Shown here in pieces: positions 47,649 to 59,647 of a stretch of 64,000 nt of DNA. A program made the translations under genes and the position numbers. Under the pieces are notes generated by a model. That model made no database searches. It saw nothing but the letters and a program-made list of their open reading frames with translations, and had not been told where the DNA came from. This DNA comes from Collybiopsis luxurians FD-317 M1 (taxonomy: Eukaryota > Basidiomycota > Agaricomycetes > Agaricales > Omphalotaceae). How positions within the stretch are numbered: the first letter of the stretch is position 1; every line of letters begins with the position of its first letter. The stretch lies in contig KN834819.1 of assembly GCA_000827265.1 (NCBI GenBank), positions 124,001 through 188,000 of the forward strand, read 5' to 3'.

Positions 47649-47984
47649 GTGAACGACTTTCTTCAAACTCCAATCAGATGCCGGGGGGGCGGCTACTTCG
47701 TACGCCCTGTAGATACTAGTAGTGGTAAGATTAGCAGACTTGAGTTAGGGGCTCTGACAATAAATATGACAAGTGATGCCCTGCCTAAGTTCGTGAAGAT
47801 TGGGGAGTCTCTCAAGTCTCTCGATCTCACCCCTCAGAACTATCGGCATGGATTCGGAGTTTCAACAGGAAATCCTCCCACGGTATTTACGGCACCTCTC
47901 CTTCTATTCCATCTCCCATCGTCACAGTTTCTGGATAACTTTTTCATGGTTATGCGACCACGGGGTGCATGCCATGTGCTATAG
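47649..47984 (+). pseudogene. Possible leucine-rich-repeat fragment
   Basis: An open frame of 111 codons containing ISRLELGALTINMTSDALPK and KIGESLKSLDLTPQN, with the leucine spacing seen in fungal F-box/LRR proteins. There is no F-box, no upstream exon and no downstream LRR, and it overlaps the promoter of the next gene. At best a decayed fragment. Confidence 0.25.
47966..47980 (+). promoter_or_regulatory. E-box element upstream of phosphoesterase E
   Basis: TGCATGCCATGTGCT, with the E-box CATGTG at 47973-47978, 156 bp before the chosen ATG (48134). A TATA box (TATATAAG, about 48075) lies between. It is the most diverged of the six elements. Confidence 0.45.
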
Positions 47985-48133
47985 CTTGCTAAGTTCGAGT
48001 AACTCTATAACTTCCACAACGAAGGCATTCTCTTATCGGCACGTTTCAATGTGAAACCTGCCCATCAGTGGGTGTATATAAGAATCGCCAATCCTGAACC
48101 ATGAAGTCAGTTGGGCCTTCCCTCATCCCAATA

Positions 48134-51130
48134 ATGCTTTGCCTCTCAGGTGTCTTTATGGCCACCTTCCTGGCCACTTCTGCTTTTGCAGACAGTTTGG
48201 CCGAGGTTGAACACATTGTTTTGTTCATGCAAGAGAACAGGGCATTCGATCACTACTTTGTAAGCTGCTAGACCTTCCTCCCCATTTCTTATTGAGGCTT
48301 GCCCGCAGGGATCCATGGCCGGAGTGCGAGGTTGGATTTGTCTCATTATTCAAACAGTTTTTACAATATTTATGACTGCGTCTTCCAGGCTTTAAAGATC
48401 CAAAGTAAGTACTTCAGCTTCACTGAGGTACGGCCATTTTCGAGAACATATTCAGCGTTCAAGTCAATTCAGATGGACGCTCGGTATTTTTTCAGAAAGT
48501 AAACTCATTTCTCTCGAACGATACAGACTTCCTTCTCCCGTGGTACATTCCGGCGGAAGGCGGAGAGTTCATCAACGGTACCCAGTGTATGACTGCCGGC
48601 TCCAATGGTTGGGGTGAGAATCATGCCGCGCTTGCTTCTGGACAAAACGCAAGTTCTTTAGTTCAAAGTTTTCGGCACGAAGAGTGACGAAATCTTCAGG
48701 ATCTTTGGGTTGAAGCGAATACACCACAGTCATGGGGTCATTTCCGACGGTCTGACGTTCCAGTTCACTTTGCTGTTGCCGAAGGCTGGACGGTGGGTGA
48801 TATGTATCAGGAAGGAGTCATTGCTGTAAGCTCTACATGGTCCCACAGACTAAATGTGTATTTTTTCTCATTACCTCAAGGCGACGCACCCAAACCGTAT
48901 CACATGGCAAACTGGGAGCATAGCGTAAGGTTTAGAGCTTGGAGGCCGTTACCTCACGCTAAAATATTTCGATTCAGTGTTCCTGGGGGGAATGTGAACT
49001 CCACCCAAGGTCCTGTGTTGGATAATAACGTTACTCCAGGATGCTCTAGGCTTACCCTTACACTTGAGAATGGTACGACACTTGAATCGCCTCAGAACTA
49101 TACTTGGTATTTGGCACAGATTCAAAGTTCAGAAATTTCGACTAAACCTCATTTATTCTAGTTACCCGTTTGATTGGAAGACTGTGAGTGATTCTGCGCT
49201 ATGCGCGAATATGGATCAATATCAAGGTTGAACAGCTCCCTGAAATGCTAGAGGATGCAGGCATTTCGTGGAAAGAGTTCCAAGCAGTTGACAAGTACGC
49301 ATTGTTTCGTTATATAGCTTTGTTCCTCGACCGATCATCCTTCATATAGCTTTGGTGACAATGTCCTACCTTATTTCGAGCTTTGGCAGAATTTATCAGA
49401 TAATGATCCAACCTCCGAACTCGCTCAGAGGGGTTTGTTTCCGTAGTATCTCACGTTAGGGTTAGATTGACACGTATATTAGGCCTGGCGATGAACGGAG
49501 GAGGAAATTGGCAAGGGGGCTTTCGTCTGTTGAAGAGGCAAGCTGCAGAGTGTGTTTTCTACGTACCATTGTGTTCTGCAGTCATAGCTGATGCACAATT
49601 GTAGGGGAACCTTGCCAGCCGTTTCATTTGTGATCGGTAAGTTTGTTTGGTAATTGAATATCTTCATCTTCAGTGCCCTTCATGAAACCTTCTTAAAGGC
49701 CCCGGGGATTTGACTGAACATCCACCCCGCCGTCCTATTGATGGTGGTTGGCTGTGGAAGGAAGTCGTTGATTCAATTGTCAACTCTCCCGTCTATAACA
49801 AGACCATCCTTATCATCTCGTATGACGAGACTGGCGGATGGGGAGACCAGTATGTAAAACTACTTTTGAATGCCTATCAAACTCTAATGGTCAAGGATTT
49901 TAGCGTGGTACCTTTTACTTCGTACGTTGGAGTATAAACCCAATATACGATGCCATGCTGAGGATCTTCTAGACCAGAAGGCACGCCCGGTGAATGGATT
50001 ATTGTAATAATTTCCAAGTGCATTTTCGATAGAGTTAACTAATGCATACGCTAGAATCCCTTCACTGGGCAGCTTACTCCTACCGGACCTGGCTTCCGTG
50101 TTCCCTTTGCAGTCGTTTCCCCTTGGACGCGAGGCGGCATTGTTTTTACAGAGCCGGCAGACCACACATCGCAGACTTTGTTCCTCGAGCAATGGGCGGC
50201 TGCCAGGGTACACTATTCTTACCTAAAATCTTTAAAACCATCCGCCTTCTAATCCAGAACATTAGGGCACCCCTTTCAAGAACACTCAGATTAACGATTG
50301 GAGAAGAGAGCACATGTCAAACTTGGTAAACGTGTTTGATTTTGAAAACGTAAAACTATTTTCTTGATTCTGAGGGATATTGATCAACTATTGAGATATC
50401 CTGTTCTAGCCTGACTTTTCAGCTGTGCAACTCCCAGATACTCCTCCGCCCCATACTGACCCTCTCACTTCGATTCTTGATGGGGTATATATGTTTATTC
50501 AAAACATCCAAGCTAAAGCTGACTAGGCCCGTGTAGGATGTATTCTGCGAAAATGCATTTGCTGGACATATTGACGCTCCCGTTCCATATGGCAAACAGA
50601 CTCCGGCAGACTCCCTGTTTACAGAGACGGGTTTCAAGACCGTTCGAGGTATAGAACGCATTATTTATTGCCAATCCTACTTTGTCTAATCCTTCGAAAC
50701 TCCAGGCTCCCTCACCGAAGGACGTTATCTTGTTATAGAATCAAGCCGCAACAATCTAGCCCTTTCCTTCAATGGATCGTCTCTCGGTACTTCGCCAGCT
50801 ACATCTAACAAGTTGGACACACCCTCTCAGCGCTTCGTGATCCATGCTACGGATCCCGCGGTGGCAACGGGAAAGTCATTTAGAGTTTCTTCTGCGGCCT
50901 TTGTGATGGACGCGACCAATCCCGCTAATGCCACAACTCCATTCCTCGACAGTAACTTACACTTCGGGTCGATTAACTCAAGCGCTGTGTTCAATATCAC
51001 ATATGAAGGAGCAGGGGTTTACAACTTCAAGGAAAATGGGAGTGGCAAGTTCTTGAGTATAAGCAACAACGGTGTTCCTGCGTTGAGTGGGGATGCAGAG
51101 GATTTCAATATCTTTTCGGTCTCTTTCTGA
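48134..51130 (+). CDS. Secreted phospholipase C-type phosphoesterase E
   Basis: Plus-strand copy with the same 20-exon plan, no break found. I chose the ATG at 48134 (signal MLCLSGVFMATFLATSAFA). The in-frame ATG at 48101 sits only about 25 bp after the TATA box, and 48134 restores both the signal-peptide length and the E-box distance of the other copies. Motifs: MQENRAFDHYF, GSMAGVRGFKDPN, HPNRITWQTGSIA, NYTCYPFDWKT, SYDETGGWGDQ, SPWTRGG, EPADHTSQTLFLEQW and NDWRREHMSNLVN, plus the C-terminal GRYLVIES domain. Divergent residues occur near FRLLKRQAAE and VSFVIG. The fourth intron has a GC donor (48649-48650). Opposite in orientation to copies A-D, so the array was inverted or duplicated in inverted form. 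Confidence 0.87.
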
Positions 51131-52242
51131 TGTAATGATCATGATGCTTTTGTCTGTTAAATAAGTCCCGGAAGTAAATCGTTTTTCTCCCTAGTTACCT
51201 CTGCCGTATTAACGAGTCAGTGACGCTCAGGATGACCCAAGAAGGACCCAAAAGAACCACCGACACTTAGATTTTGCAGGAGGAACAGATGTGGATTCAA
51301 ATGGAAGATCCCTTGTGATGCTTGTAGCCTCAACTTGAACACATTACAGGACTCTTTTGCTTCGGGCAAAGCGAAGACACATGCTACCTTGGTCACATTC
51401 CCAGCGAGCAGGTCGGAATTAGACATTATTCTTGGACAGCTACTCCACTTTACATCTCAACAATCCGTCCTACTTTGGGTGTATCGAGGGATTCAAATTC
51501 CCTATGAGTTACAAGTGTCGGGAATTAAAATTGGGGACATGTATCATGAGATCGGGATTTCGTAGCGAGTTTTGGTGTCAGATCCTATCGAATATGAGTT
51601 ATCGTGAACTATATCCAGCTATAGGTGTGTCCAATTTTTTGTATTACTTACGAAGAGAATTCGTCAATTTCTTTTTTGTTCAAGACCGTTGATTACTATC
51701 CACTGTGTAAAATTGCTCCTTTCAACCTCAGGCCTTTGCGCGTTGGGACCTTGAAGCAATATTTTTACGATGACCGTCAGGTACGAGTATCTATTGAGAA
51801 GCGACCAGGCTGTGTCATGAGAGCATAAGATCCCCGTCCGAAGAAGCTTTGAGAAACATGAACTTCGGAGACTCCATTGAGAGCACACAACGGCGAGGAG
51901 GAGCTAAACAAGAACTAGACGCTCCGATTCAGACTCCGCCTGGCTGACGTACGCCGACGAACCGCACTTGCCTGCCTTAGCCACCGGCATCTCTCCTTTT
52001 TACCGGTGAGGATGTTCTCAAGCCCCACTGAAAAAAGACTTTTGTTCACTCCGTATTGCTTCGCGAAGGTGTGCGGGAGAGCATGTGCTCTACCTTGTCA
52101 AAGTCCAACAACTTCAAAAATTTGTGCGATGAACAAGTCCATCGCCGACTCGAGAAATATACATCCACCATCAGGGCGAAATCATTAATATCAGGATAAT
52201 ATAAAAGGTACAGGACTAATGTCAAAATTTGAAGGTTCAGCG
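51131..52242. other. Intergenic between phosphoesterases E and F
   Basis: No supported gene. The right end holds the F promoter: an E-box element at 52078 and a TATA-like AATATAAAAGG near 52199. Confidence 0.5.
52078..52091 (+). promoter_or_regulatory. E-box palindrome upstream of phosphoesterase F
   Basis: AGAGCATGTGCTCT, a near-perfect palindrome 152 bp before the ATG at 52243. It is preceded by GCGAAGGTGTGCGGG, which matches the flank of the D element read in the coding direction. Confidence 0.55.
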
Positions 52243-55200
52243 ATGCTTCGTCTCTCGAGCGCCCTTCTGGCTGTTTCCTTGGCTGGCTCTGCTTTGGCAG
52301 ACAGTCTGGCCGAGGTTGAGCACATTGTGCTTTTCATGCAGGAGAACAGAGCATTCGATCACTATTTTGTAAGCTCAGGAAACTCTTGTGAAATTGCTTG
52401 GTTGATCGATACTTCTAGGGTACCATGGCTGGGATTCGAGGTATATTTATTTTCTTCTCTCTCTCTCTCTCTTCTCGCCAGAATCTTATAATAATTACCG
52501 TATTTGCATTTTCTCAGGTTTCAAAGACCCCAAGTGAGTATTGCAGAGTTCGACCTCGAAGCGGAAGAGGCCCTTCTAAGCATATTCCCAGTGTTCAAGT
52601 CAACGCTGACGGCCGTTCGGTATACTTTCAAAAGGTCAACCCATTTCTTTCCAATGCCACCGACTTTCTGCTCCCATGGTACATCGCGGCGGAAGGCGGA
52701 GAGTTTATTAATGGTTCGCAATGTATGGCTGCAGGCTCAAATGCCTGGGGAGAAAACCACGCTGCACTTGCTTCAGGGCAGAATGCAAGTTCTTTAATTT
52801 GAGAATTTGTCAACCTGATTAAACCAATGCTCAGGACCTTTGGGCAGAAGCCAATACACCACAATCATGGGGTCATTTCAGGAGGTCTGATGTTCCTGTC
52901 CAATTTGCTGTTTCGGAAGGTTGGACAATAGGTGACATGTATCAGCAAGGAGTTATCTCTGTGAGTATTCGACGGTATCATAGTTTGAATTAGTATTCAT
53001 CTTTCTCAAGGACACGGACCCCAACCGTATCATATGGCAAACTGGAAGCATAGCGTAAAGGTTAAGGTTTGGAGGGTGGCAGCGCATGCTAATTTTGTCA
53101 AATACAGGATTCCTGGAGGGAATGTAAACACCACCCGGGGTCCTGTATTAGATAACAACAGGAGTCCCGGATGCTCTAGACTCACTTTGACACTCGAAAA
53201 CGGTACAGTGCTCGAATCACCCCAGAACTACAGCTGGTAATTGGAGCAACTTCTTTCGGTAAATTTTGACTAAAAAACACTCCAGCTATCCATTCGATTG
53301 GAAGACTGTAAGTAAATGTTAATGATGTCCCAATAATATATGCTGAAACATCGAACAGCTCCCAGAATACCTTCAAGATGCTGGAATATCGTGGAAAGAA
53401 TTCCAAGCTTTCGACAAGTGCGGCTTTTTGGTGATCCTGCTTTGTCCTTCAATTCATTACATCTTCACTTTTACTAGCTTTGGCGATAATCCCCTAGCCT
53501 ACTTTGCACAGTGGCAGGAATTAGCGGATGACAATCCAACTGGCGAACTTGCCCAAAAGGGTACGCTCTCTGTTATAAGCCTGCCAAAAGTTTGCTTTAT
53601 TCGCTTTTCAGGCCTTGCTATGAATGGAGGAGGCAACTGGCAAGGGGGTTTAGATCTGCTGAAGAAACAAGCTGCCGAGTATGCTTAATATCTGTTCTCA
53701 AGCTGACCGTTATAATTCATCTTGCGTTCCAGAGGAACTCTTCCTGCCGTCTCGTTATATATCGGTAAATGTTTTTTGATTCCTAAGATATTTTCGGCAT
53801 TTCATCTGGAATATCTGGACTGTAGGCCCTGCAGAACTCTCTGAGCATCCATCCTATCGCCCAGTTGATGGCGGTTGGCTGTGGAAGGAGATGGTAGATG
53901 CTGTTGTCAACTCTCCAAAGTATAACAAGACTATCCTTATTATCTCTTACGACGAGACCGGCGGCTGGGGTGATCAGTATGACGATTTACCCATTGGCTA
54001 CATACTGAACGCTAACCTTCTTTCTAATTTAGTGTCGTACCTTTTACTTCGTACGCTTAACCGTTCCGCGCATCCATGTCACCATGCTGATGACTCTCTA
54101 GACCAGAAGGCACTCCCGGCGAATGGATCATTGTAAATGATATCTAGCATCATGTGGTTATAGCTATTTGACACCCCACTAGAATCCCTTCACTGGGCAG
54201 CTCGCTCCCACCGGACCTGGCTTCCGTGTTCCTTTCGCAGTTGTTTCACCTTGGACCCGAGGCGGCATCGTCTTTACTGAACCAGCGGATCACACATCCC
54301 AAACTTTGTTCCTTGAAGAATGGGCAGCTGCAAGGGTACATTATACTGTATAGATTTGAAACGTATTCGTCTTCTAATCCAGCACATTAGGGCACGCCTT
54401 TCAAGAATACCCAGATCAATGATTGGAGAAGAGAACACATGTCTAATCTTGTAAACATGTTTGACTTTGAGCATGTAAGTCGGTCCGATTCAAGAATGAC
54501 AAAGAACTACTAAAATGATCTTATCCTAGCCTGACTATTCCGCTGCCCCAATTCCAGACGCTCCTCCACCTCATACAGACCCTCTCACGTCGCTTCTTGA
54601 CGGGGTACGTATGTCTCTTCTAGGGTCTAGGCGCAAGCTAACCAAACCATAATAGGATGTATTTTGCGAGCATGCATTTGCAGGATTTGTCGAGGCACCC
54701 ATTCCGTACGGCAAGCAGACTCTGCAAGATTCTCTGTTCACAGAGACAGGTTTCAAAACCGTACGAGGTATGAGCTGAGTTATATCGTGCTAAGTATACA
54801 TCTTAACTTGATTTTACGTCTTGAAACACCAGGTTCCATTACAGAAGGACGCTATCTCGTCATAGAATCCAATCGCAACAATCTAGCTCTTTCCCTCAGC
54901 GGATCGTCTCTCGGTACTTCGCAGGTTACGCCTGAAAAATTCAATACACCTTCCCAGCGCTTCGTGATCCATGCTACGGATCCCAAACTGGCAACGGGAA
55001 AGACTTTCAGGATCTCTTCCGCGGCATTTGTAACGGATGCGACCGATCCCGCTAACGCTACGACCCCATTCCTTGACAGTAACTTGCGATTCGGGTCCGT
55101 AAACTCTAGTGCCGTGTTCAATATCACATACGAGGGTTCAGGTCTGTACAACATTAAGGAAAGCAGCAGTGGCAAGTCCTTGAGTGTAAACAACAACGGC

Positions 55201-55257
55201 GTGCCATCGTTGGGTGGAACTGCGGAGGATTTCAAGATCTTCTCGGTTTCTTTCTAA
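52243..55257 (+). CDS. Secreted phospholipase C-type phosphoesterase F
   Basis: Intact 20-exon copy. Start taken at 52243 (signal MLRLSSALLAVSLAGSALA), which aligns with the other copies; an in-frame ATG 24 bp upstream would add eight residues. Blocks: MQENRAFDHYF, GTMAGIRGFKDPN, DTDPNRIIWQTGSIA, NYSCYPFDWKT, DAGISWKEFQAFDK, SYDETGGWGDQ, GFRVPFAVVSPWTRGG, EPADHTSQTLFLEEW and NDWRREHMSNLVNMF. A C-terminal domain of about 140 residues, in one exon, follows. The fourth intron uses a GC donor (52785-52786). Family role: hydrolysis of phospholipid or phosphodiester substrates outside the cell. The substrate cannot be told from sequence, because the bacterial relatives include both phosphocholine lipases and acid phosphatases. 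Confidence 0.88.
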
Positions 55258-55498
55258 TGAGATAGTAAACTTCTAGTCCACTACAGGTATTATTCCTATA
55301 TCCGAAATGAAATCTATGAGTCAGAGTTCAGCCTCGCTATCTTTATGTCAACGAGTCAGTGTTTCTTGCGGCTCATAGGCAAGCATCAGATAGTATTGAC
55401 CTTTTAAGGGACTCAACGACAATGCTAAGCGCTGAGATGTAATATAAAAGTGTACTGACCCATCTGCTTCATCTTACCTCTCACCGAGCATCCTTATC

Positions 55499-56325
55499 AT
55501 GTATACCGTCTCAGATTCTTACTGCCAGAAGTGCAAACAAGGCGCTGAACCTGGAAAAGGCTGGCCAGTTTGCAAAAACTGCGAAAATGTGACTTACTGC
55601 GTGCGTGCATCTCCCGACCACCGAGATCATCGTACTTAGTATACCTTGCAGTCAAAGGATTGCCAGCGTGCAGATTGGTCAATTCATAAACCGGTTTGTA
55701 GGCCTCGTAGCGCAGATGAAACATGGGCGATTCGCATCCTTTCGAATAATAGTGCTACAAGGACCGAAAAACCAATGCATTATTTCCGGCACGAATTGAT
55801 TAAGGGAAACGACCATCCCATCTTTATTGACGGAGAATATTGCCCTGTAACCAAGCGTTTTGGCATTCCTCTGATCATATACAGCATGGGGATATGCAAG
55901 GGTGCTTCTGCGCCTAATGAAATTGCCATCAAGCTGCGAGTGGAAACCAAAGACGGATTCGCCCCCGAAATGTGCGTACAGTTCTCTTTATCTCCTGTGG
56001 TACTTTGACGGAAGCCGCGCCGTAGGTGGCAGCTTGATCCTGGGGAAGTAAGTGTTTGGGGCATACCTAATGCCGACGTCACTGATATCCACAGTGTCTT
56101 GTCATGGGAGAGGATCGCAAGCCATTGACGATGGCGCTACTCGAAGCAGTCTATAGTTTCATTGCCCATCTCATGAGCTATCCTATTCTCAAAAAAGGAT
56201 GGGCTCCCTGGGATGGACTGCTGAATCCGTCGGTTTGGCAAATGTACGGGATGAGGTACTACGAAGAGCAGCAGTATGCCGGTAGACCAGGCTTTGGGCA
56301 TTTCTTTCCAGCGGTTGATTGTTGA
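55499..56325 (+). CDS. MYND zinc-finger protein
   Basis: Four exons (55499-55600, 55652-55971, 56026-56047, 56095-56325) sum to 224 residues. Residues about 10-52 form a MYND finger: CQKC, CKNC, the VTYCSKDCQRADW block and HKPVC. The first intron splits the finger. The remaining roughly 170 residues have no recognised domain; stretches include GIPLIIYSMGICKG and a C-terminal MRYYEEQQYAGRPGFGHFF. MYND fingers bind proteins rather than DNA, and such short MYND proteins are abundant in Agaricomycetes. The third exon is only 22 nt. Role unknown. Confidence 0.85.
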
Positions 56326-56570
56326 TGGCTGAATGAAATTTGTCCTCATAAGGAGTGACTATTAAACACTCCCTTTGTTCTGATATAGAAATTATGGGTG
56401 AAGAATTTTGAAAGAGTTTGCCTCAAGTTTTTTTGTCGTCTGAAGTAGGCAAGAAGTAGGAAACTGTCTTGAAAAGCTCAGTACGCATCACTTGGAAGCG
56501 AATTATTTGCAAACCCACCTTCAGGGTGCTTTCATGCCCCCTTGCTAACTTGAAGTTCACGTCGACTTAA
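56326..56570. other. Intergenic before tRNA-Arg, no gene seen
   Basis: Short downstream region of the MYND gene with no supported feature. Confidence 0.5.
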
Positions 56571-56657
56571 GCCCCCGTTGTCTAATGGTTATGACGTCAG
56601 ACTTCTACGCAAAATTTCATGATCTGGAGGTTGCGGGTTCGAATCCCGCCGGGGGTT
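56571..56657 (+). tRNA. tRNA-Arg (anticodon TCT) with intron
   Basis: Acceptor GCCCCCG pairs with CGGGGGT. Anticodon stem TCAGA pairs with TCTGG; anticodon TCT at 56604-56606. T-arm GCGGG-TTCGAAT-CCCGC is perfect. An intron of about 14 nt follows the base after the anticodon. Confidence 0.92.
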
Positions 56658-57321
56658 TTGGTAGTTAATTTTATTTATCTTGTTTCTTTTTTAAAAAAGC
56701 TCGGAGGGTACTTGTGCAGATGTGAGTTGGATGCGAGCGGTCCTAGCTTCATTTAAGGCACAAAAAGGAGGCCATGATCGGTCATCGATCAGTTTTGTCT
56801 AACATCGGTCCGCTCTCTCCTACCTACGTTCATGTCGTGCTTACTCACCTTCCTGTCTGCACACTTCCTCTGCAATCTTAACCATGCGGTTTGAAATTGG
56901 TTCTACAATATCGGCAGAGCTCATACTCATTTTTTCTTTAAACAAAGGTTTACATGCAAATGTGTAACGCATTTGTGCTCATAAGGTGACCAGTCACGCA
57001 CGGTGTAGATAGGATTTAGTACACAAGTAAAAGTCTCATGCTAAGTCAATGTATGCGCAGCAATTTTCAGCCTTAAAAGAGTCCGGCTCTGAGGCCTGAG
57101 GTTTGAAACTACTTTTGCCTAACCTTTCTTTAAACTCTTTCTCCTTTTCCGCGTTTTTTCACTGAGGGATGAGATGGCATGAATTAAATTACAAGGCAAA
57201 CCCTACCTCCTGAATGACATCGAGTCAACGGTGGTCTTAGAATTACAATACAGTAAACGTAAGTAGTCGTGTCCCCTGAGTTCAAGAAAACGACGCGATT
57301 TCTCATTCCAGTGATCTCGTA
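56658..57321. other. Intergenic, no gene seen
   Basis: AT-rich DNA between the tRNA and the 3' end of the transporter gene. No supported coding. Confidence 0.5.
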
Positions 57322-59647
57322 TCACGCTTTATCCAGAGTGGCAACATTCTCCACCTCTCCAATTGACTGCTTTTCATGCTTCTCCACCACATTCAGAACA
57401 CCTCCGATCATCTCGTTAGTTGCACCTTCTCCATCGAAGATTGCAGCAGTTTCCTCCAAAGTAAGGCCCTTTGTCTCAACGACATCTGATATACCGAGTA
57501 AGAAAAAAGAAAGAAAGAGGCGTAGATAAATTGAAACGCACATAGATACACAAAGACGCATTCGAATGCGATCCAGCAGCAATACACGATATAGTATTTC
57601 CAAGTGATATGACCTGACAACCGGTGTTCAGGTCAGTGGGCGAGAGAGTGTTCTGAGGGACTTACCTAGTGCGATGGGGTTGACGTATTGGTTGAAAATT
57701 AACGCTAGTGATATAGTGAAATTGAATATCGTGAATCCCTTGGCGCGAAGAGGATAGGGTAAGATTTCAACGGTGTACATGACGATCAATGGCGTATATG
57801 CAATGCTGAAACAAATCATTAACTTCTTCTGCGAAGACCGAAAGCCAAACACAACACGTACTCGTAGAAAGCGTAGAACAGGAAAATGAATGCAATGACG
57901 CTGTGAGCGGCAGCAGGCTGCCCATTGATTTGGAATTGCGCAAAGGCTATCGTTTGGGACGTGAACCAAACGAGCATTCCAATGGAGGAGCACAGGAACA
58001 TGAAGCGACGACCGAGTTTCTCTACCAACGAGGATGCTATCAATGCGCAGAACAAGTTCCATATGGCCAAAATTCCGTTGATGAGCAGCTAACAGAAGAT
58101 GACAATGAGAACTACAATCATGAACCATGAACAGCCTCTGCACCTGTGTCGTCGCGTCCTTAATATTGATGTCGTCGAGGATCTTGTTCAAGTAGTACGA
58201 AGCGAGGCCATTTCCGGACCATTGTGAAAAGAAGGCTATCGCAACGATGATCCTCAATCGCTTGAGGTTCCCAGGAGTGGCGATAAACGATTTCCAGCCA
58301 ACATTGGCCGCGACTACAAATCGCATCATGCTCTGCTTTGAAAAACAGCATTCGGAAAAGGCTCACTCTCTCGGTCATACTCAATTGCATTTTTGATTTC
58401 GTTGAACTCGTACTGGACCAGGGGATCATCTCTATAGGTAAAACATAAGGGAAGCTAAATTTAGTAAAAACCTGAAAACTGACCGATTACCGTCGGCGTG
58501 GTAGTGAGCAAGAACTTTCAGAGCTTGCTCTTCCTTCCCTTTGTAAACGAGCCAACGAGGTGATTCCGGCACAAACCAGATTAAGCAGACTTGAATTACT
58601 GAAGGTAAGCCTTGCAAAACTGAAGGTACCCTCCAAGCCCAGGTGTTGTTAATCTTGAATGTACCAAACGTTGTCCAGGCCGCACTGGCGAATATCAACA
58701 ATGTCAATGGGATCGAACAAGAGGATAATTAATGCCCACATGATTGCGCCAAGATACCTACACACATCATTCATGATTGTCAGCGCATACCGGAAATCAG
58801 CTCACAGGAGGCTGCAACACGCACCATAACGAGTTGTAGGTCGCCGTCAGCTGTGCACGATACCGAGGATATGATATCTCCGAAACTAACATTGGAGCGG
58901 CATTGGCTAGCGAGAACTGGGTCAGGTATGTATTGGGTAGCCCAAGTGGCTAACATACCAGCGAACGTGAGACCGAATCCGATCAAGAATCTTCCGAATG
59001 AATTCAGCAGGAATAATGGCGTAAAGGTAGACATTGATCTTACCGCGCTCCGACGAACATTCCTTCAGATTGTGCAGCTGACTGGATCGCCGTAGCAATA
59101 CACATGATAGACGCGCCAACGAAGACGGTCATACGACGTCCAATGCCATCGGAGAGGTAAGGAGCGAACGGGTAGGCGGCCAGGGAGCCAATGTTCTGCA
59201 GAATGGGATCAGCTATAGCTACGCATACGCCATTACCGAACTTACTTGGATCGCATTCAACAAACCCAGCTCGCTATCGCTGGGGTGGTTAAAATAATCC
59301 TTCCATTGGTCTCTGTGTTTGCAATGAGTGACAATAGCAAATCCATTAGAATCAGCTTACAGGGACTGCAGCCCATTCATCATACTTCCATCGTATCCAT
59401 TTGTTGAGGACGTAATAAGCCTATGAAATAGTCAAGTCAAAGTCATTCAAATACAAGACTGTTACGCACAGAAGAATGATCCATGCATTCAAGGCGAAGA
59501 GTCTGCACGAACACTGAATATCCACAACAAGAGTCGGGTCCACTCCGCATCGACTCACCGTCTATTGTTATACCACTTCCTTCTCGGGTCAAGAAGAGAA
59601 TTGATCCCAGAGTCAGCAGCAGCAGCAGCGACTACACCACCGGCCAT
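57322..59647 (-). CDS. MFS sugar transporter
   Basis: Major facilitator (sugar porter) protein of about 530 residues in many exons. The start MAGGVVAAAAADSGINSLL is taken at 59647. Hallmarks: the SDGIGRRMTVFVGA block of the first half, FLIGFGLTFAG, PESPRWLVYKGKEEQAL, the FFSQWSGNGLASYY block (QxxGxN-like), LVEKLGRRFMFL, and VETKGLTLEE in place of the usual PETKG. Twelve helices are expected across the plasma membrane. The sequence resembles fungal hexose or lactose permeases; the substrate cannot be assigned. Intron splicing was checked for the N-terminal exons (donor after LLC, then AYYVLNKWIRWKYDEW). No break seen. Confidence 0.87.

Larger units (their letters stand above)
44444..48133. other. 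3.7-kb gene-poor region with microsatellites
   Basis: Only short, unsupported open frames. Contains the GT and AG microsatellites listed separately and AT-rich DNA with short TTCTA motifs (45100, 47370). Its right end is the promoter of phosphoesterase E. Likely old transposon debris, but I could not define ends. Confidence 0.5.

Noticed and set aside
48101..48133. Upstream in-frame ATG of phosphoesterase E
   Set aside because: Too close to the TATA box, and it makes the signal peptide longer than in all paralogues.
53034..53240. Apparent loss of the splice donor after the MANWKHS reading in phosphoesterase F and others
   Set aside because: That reading is the wrong frame. In the correct frame (DPNRIIWQTGSIA) a normal GTAA donor is used in every copy.
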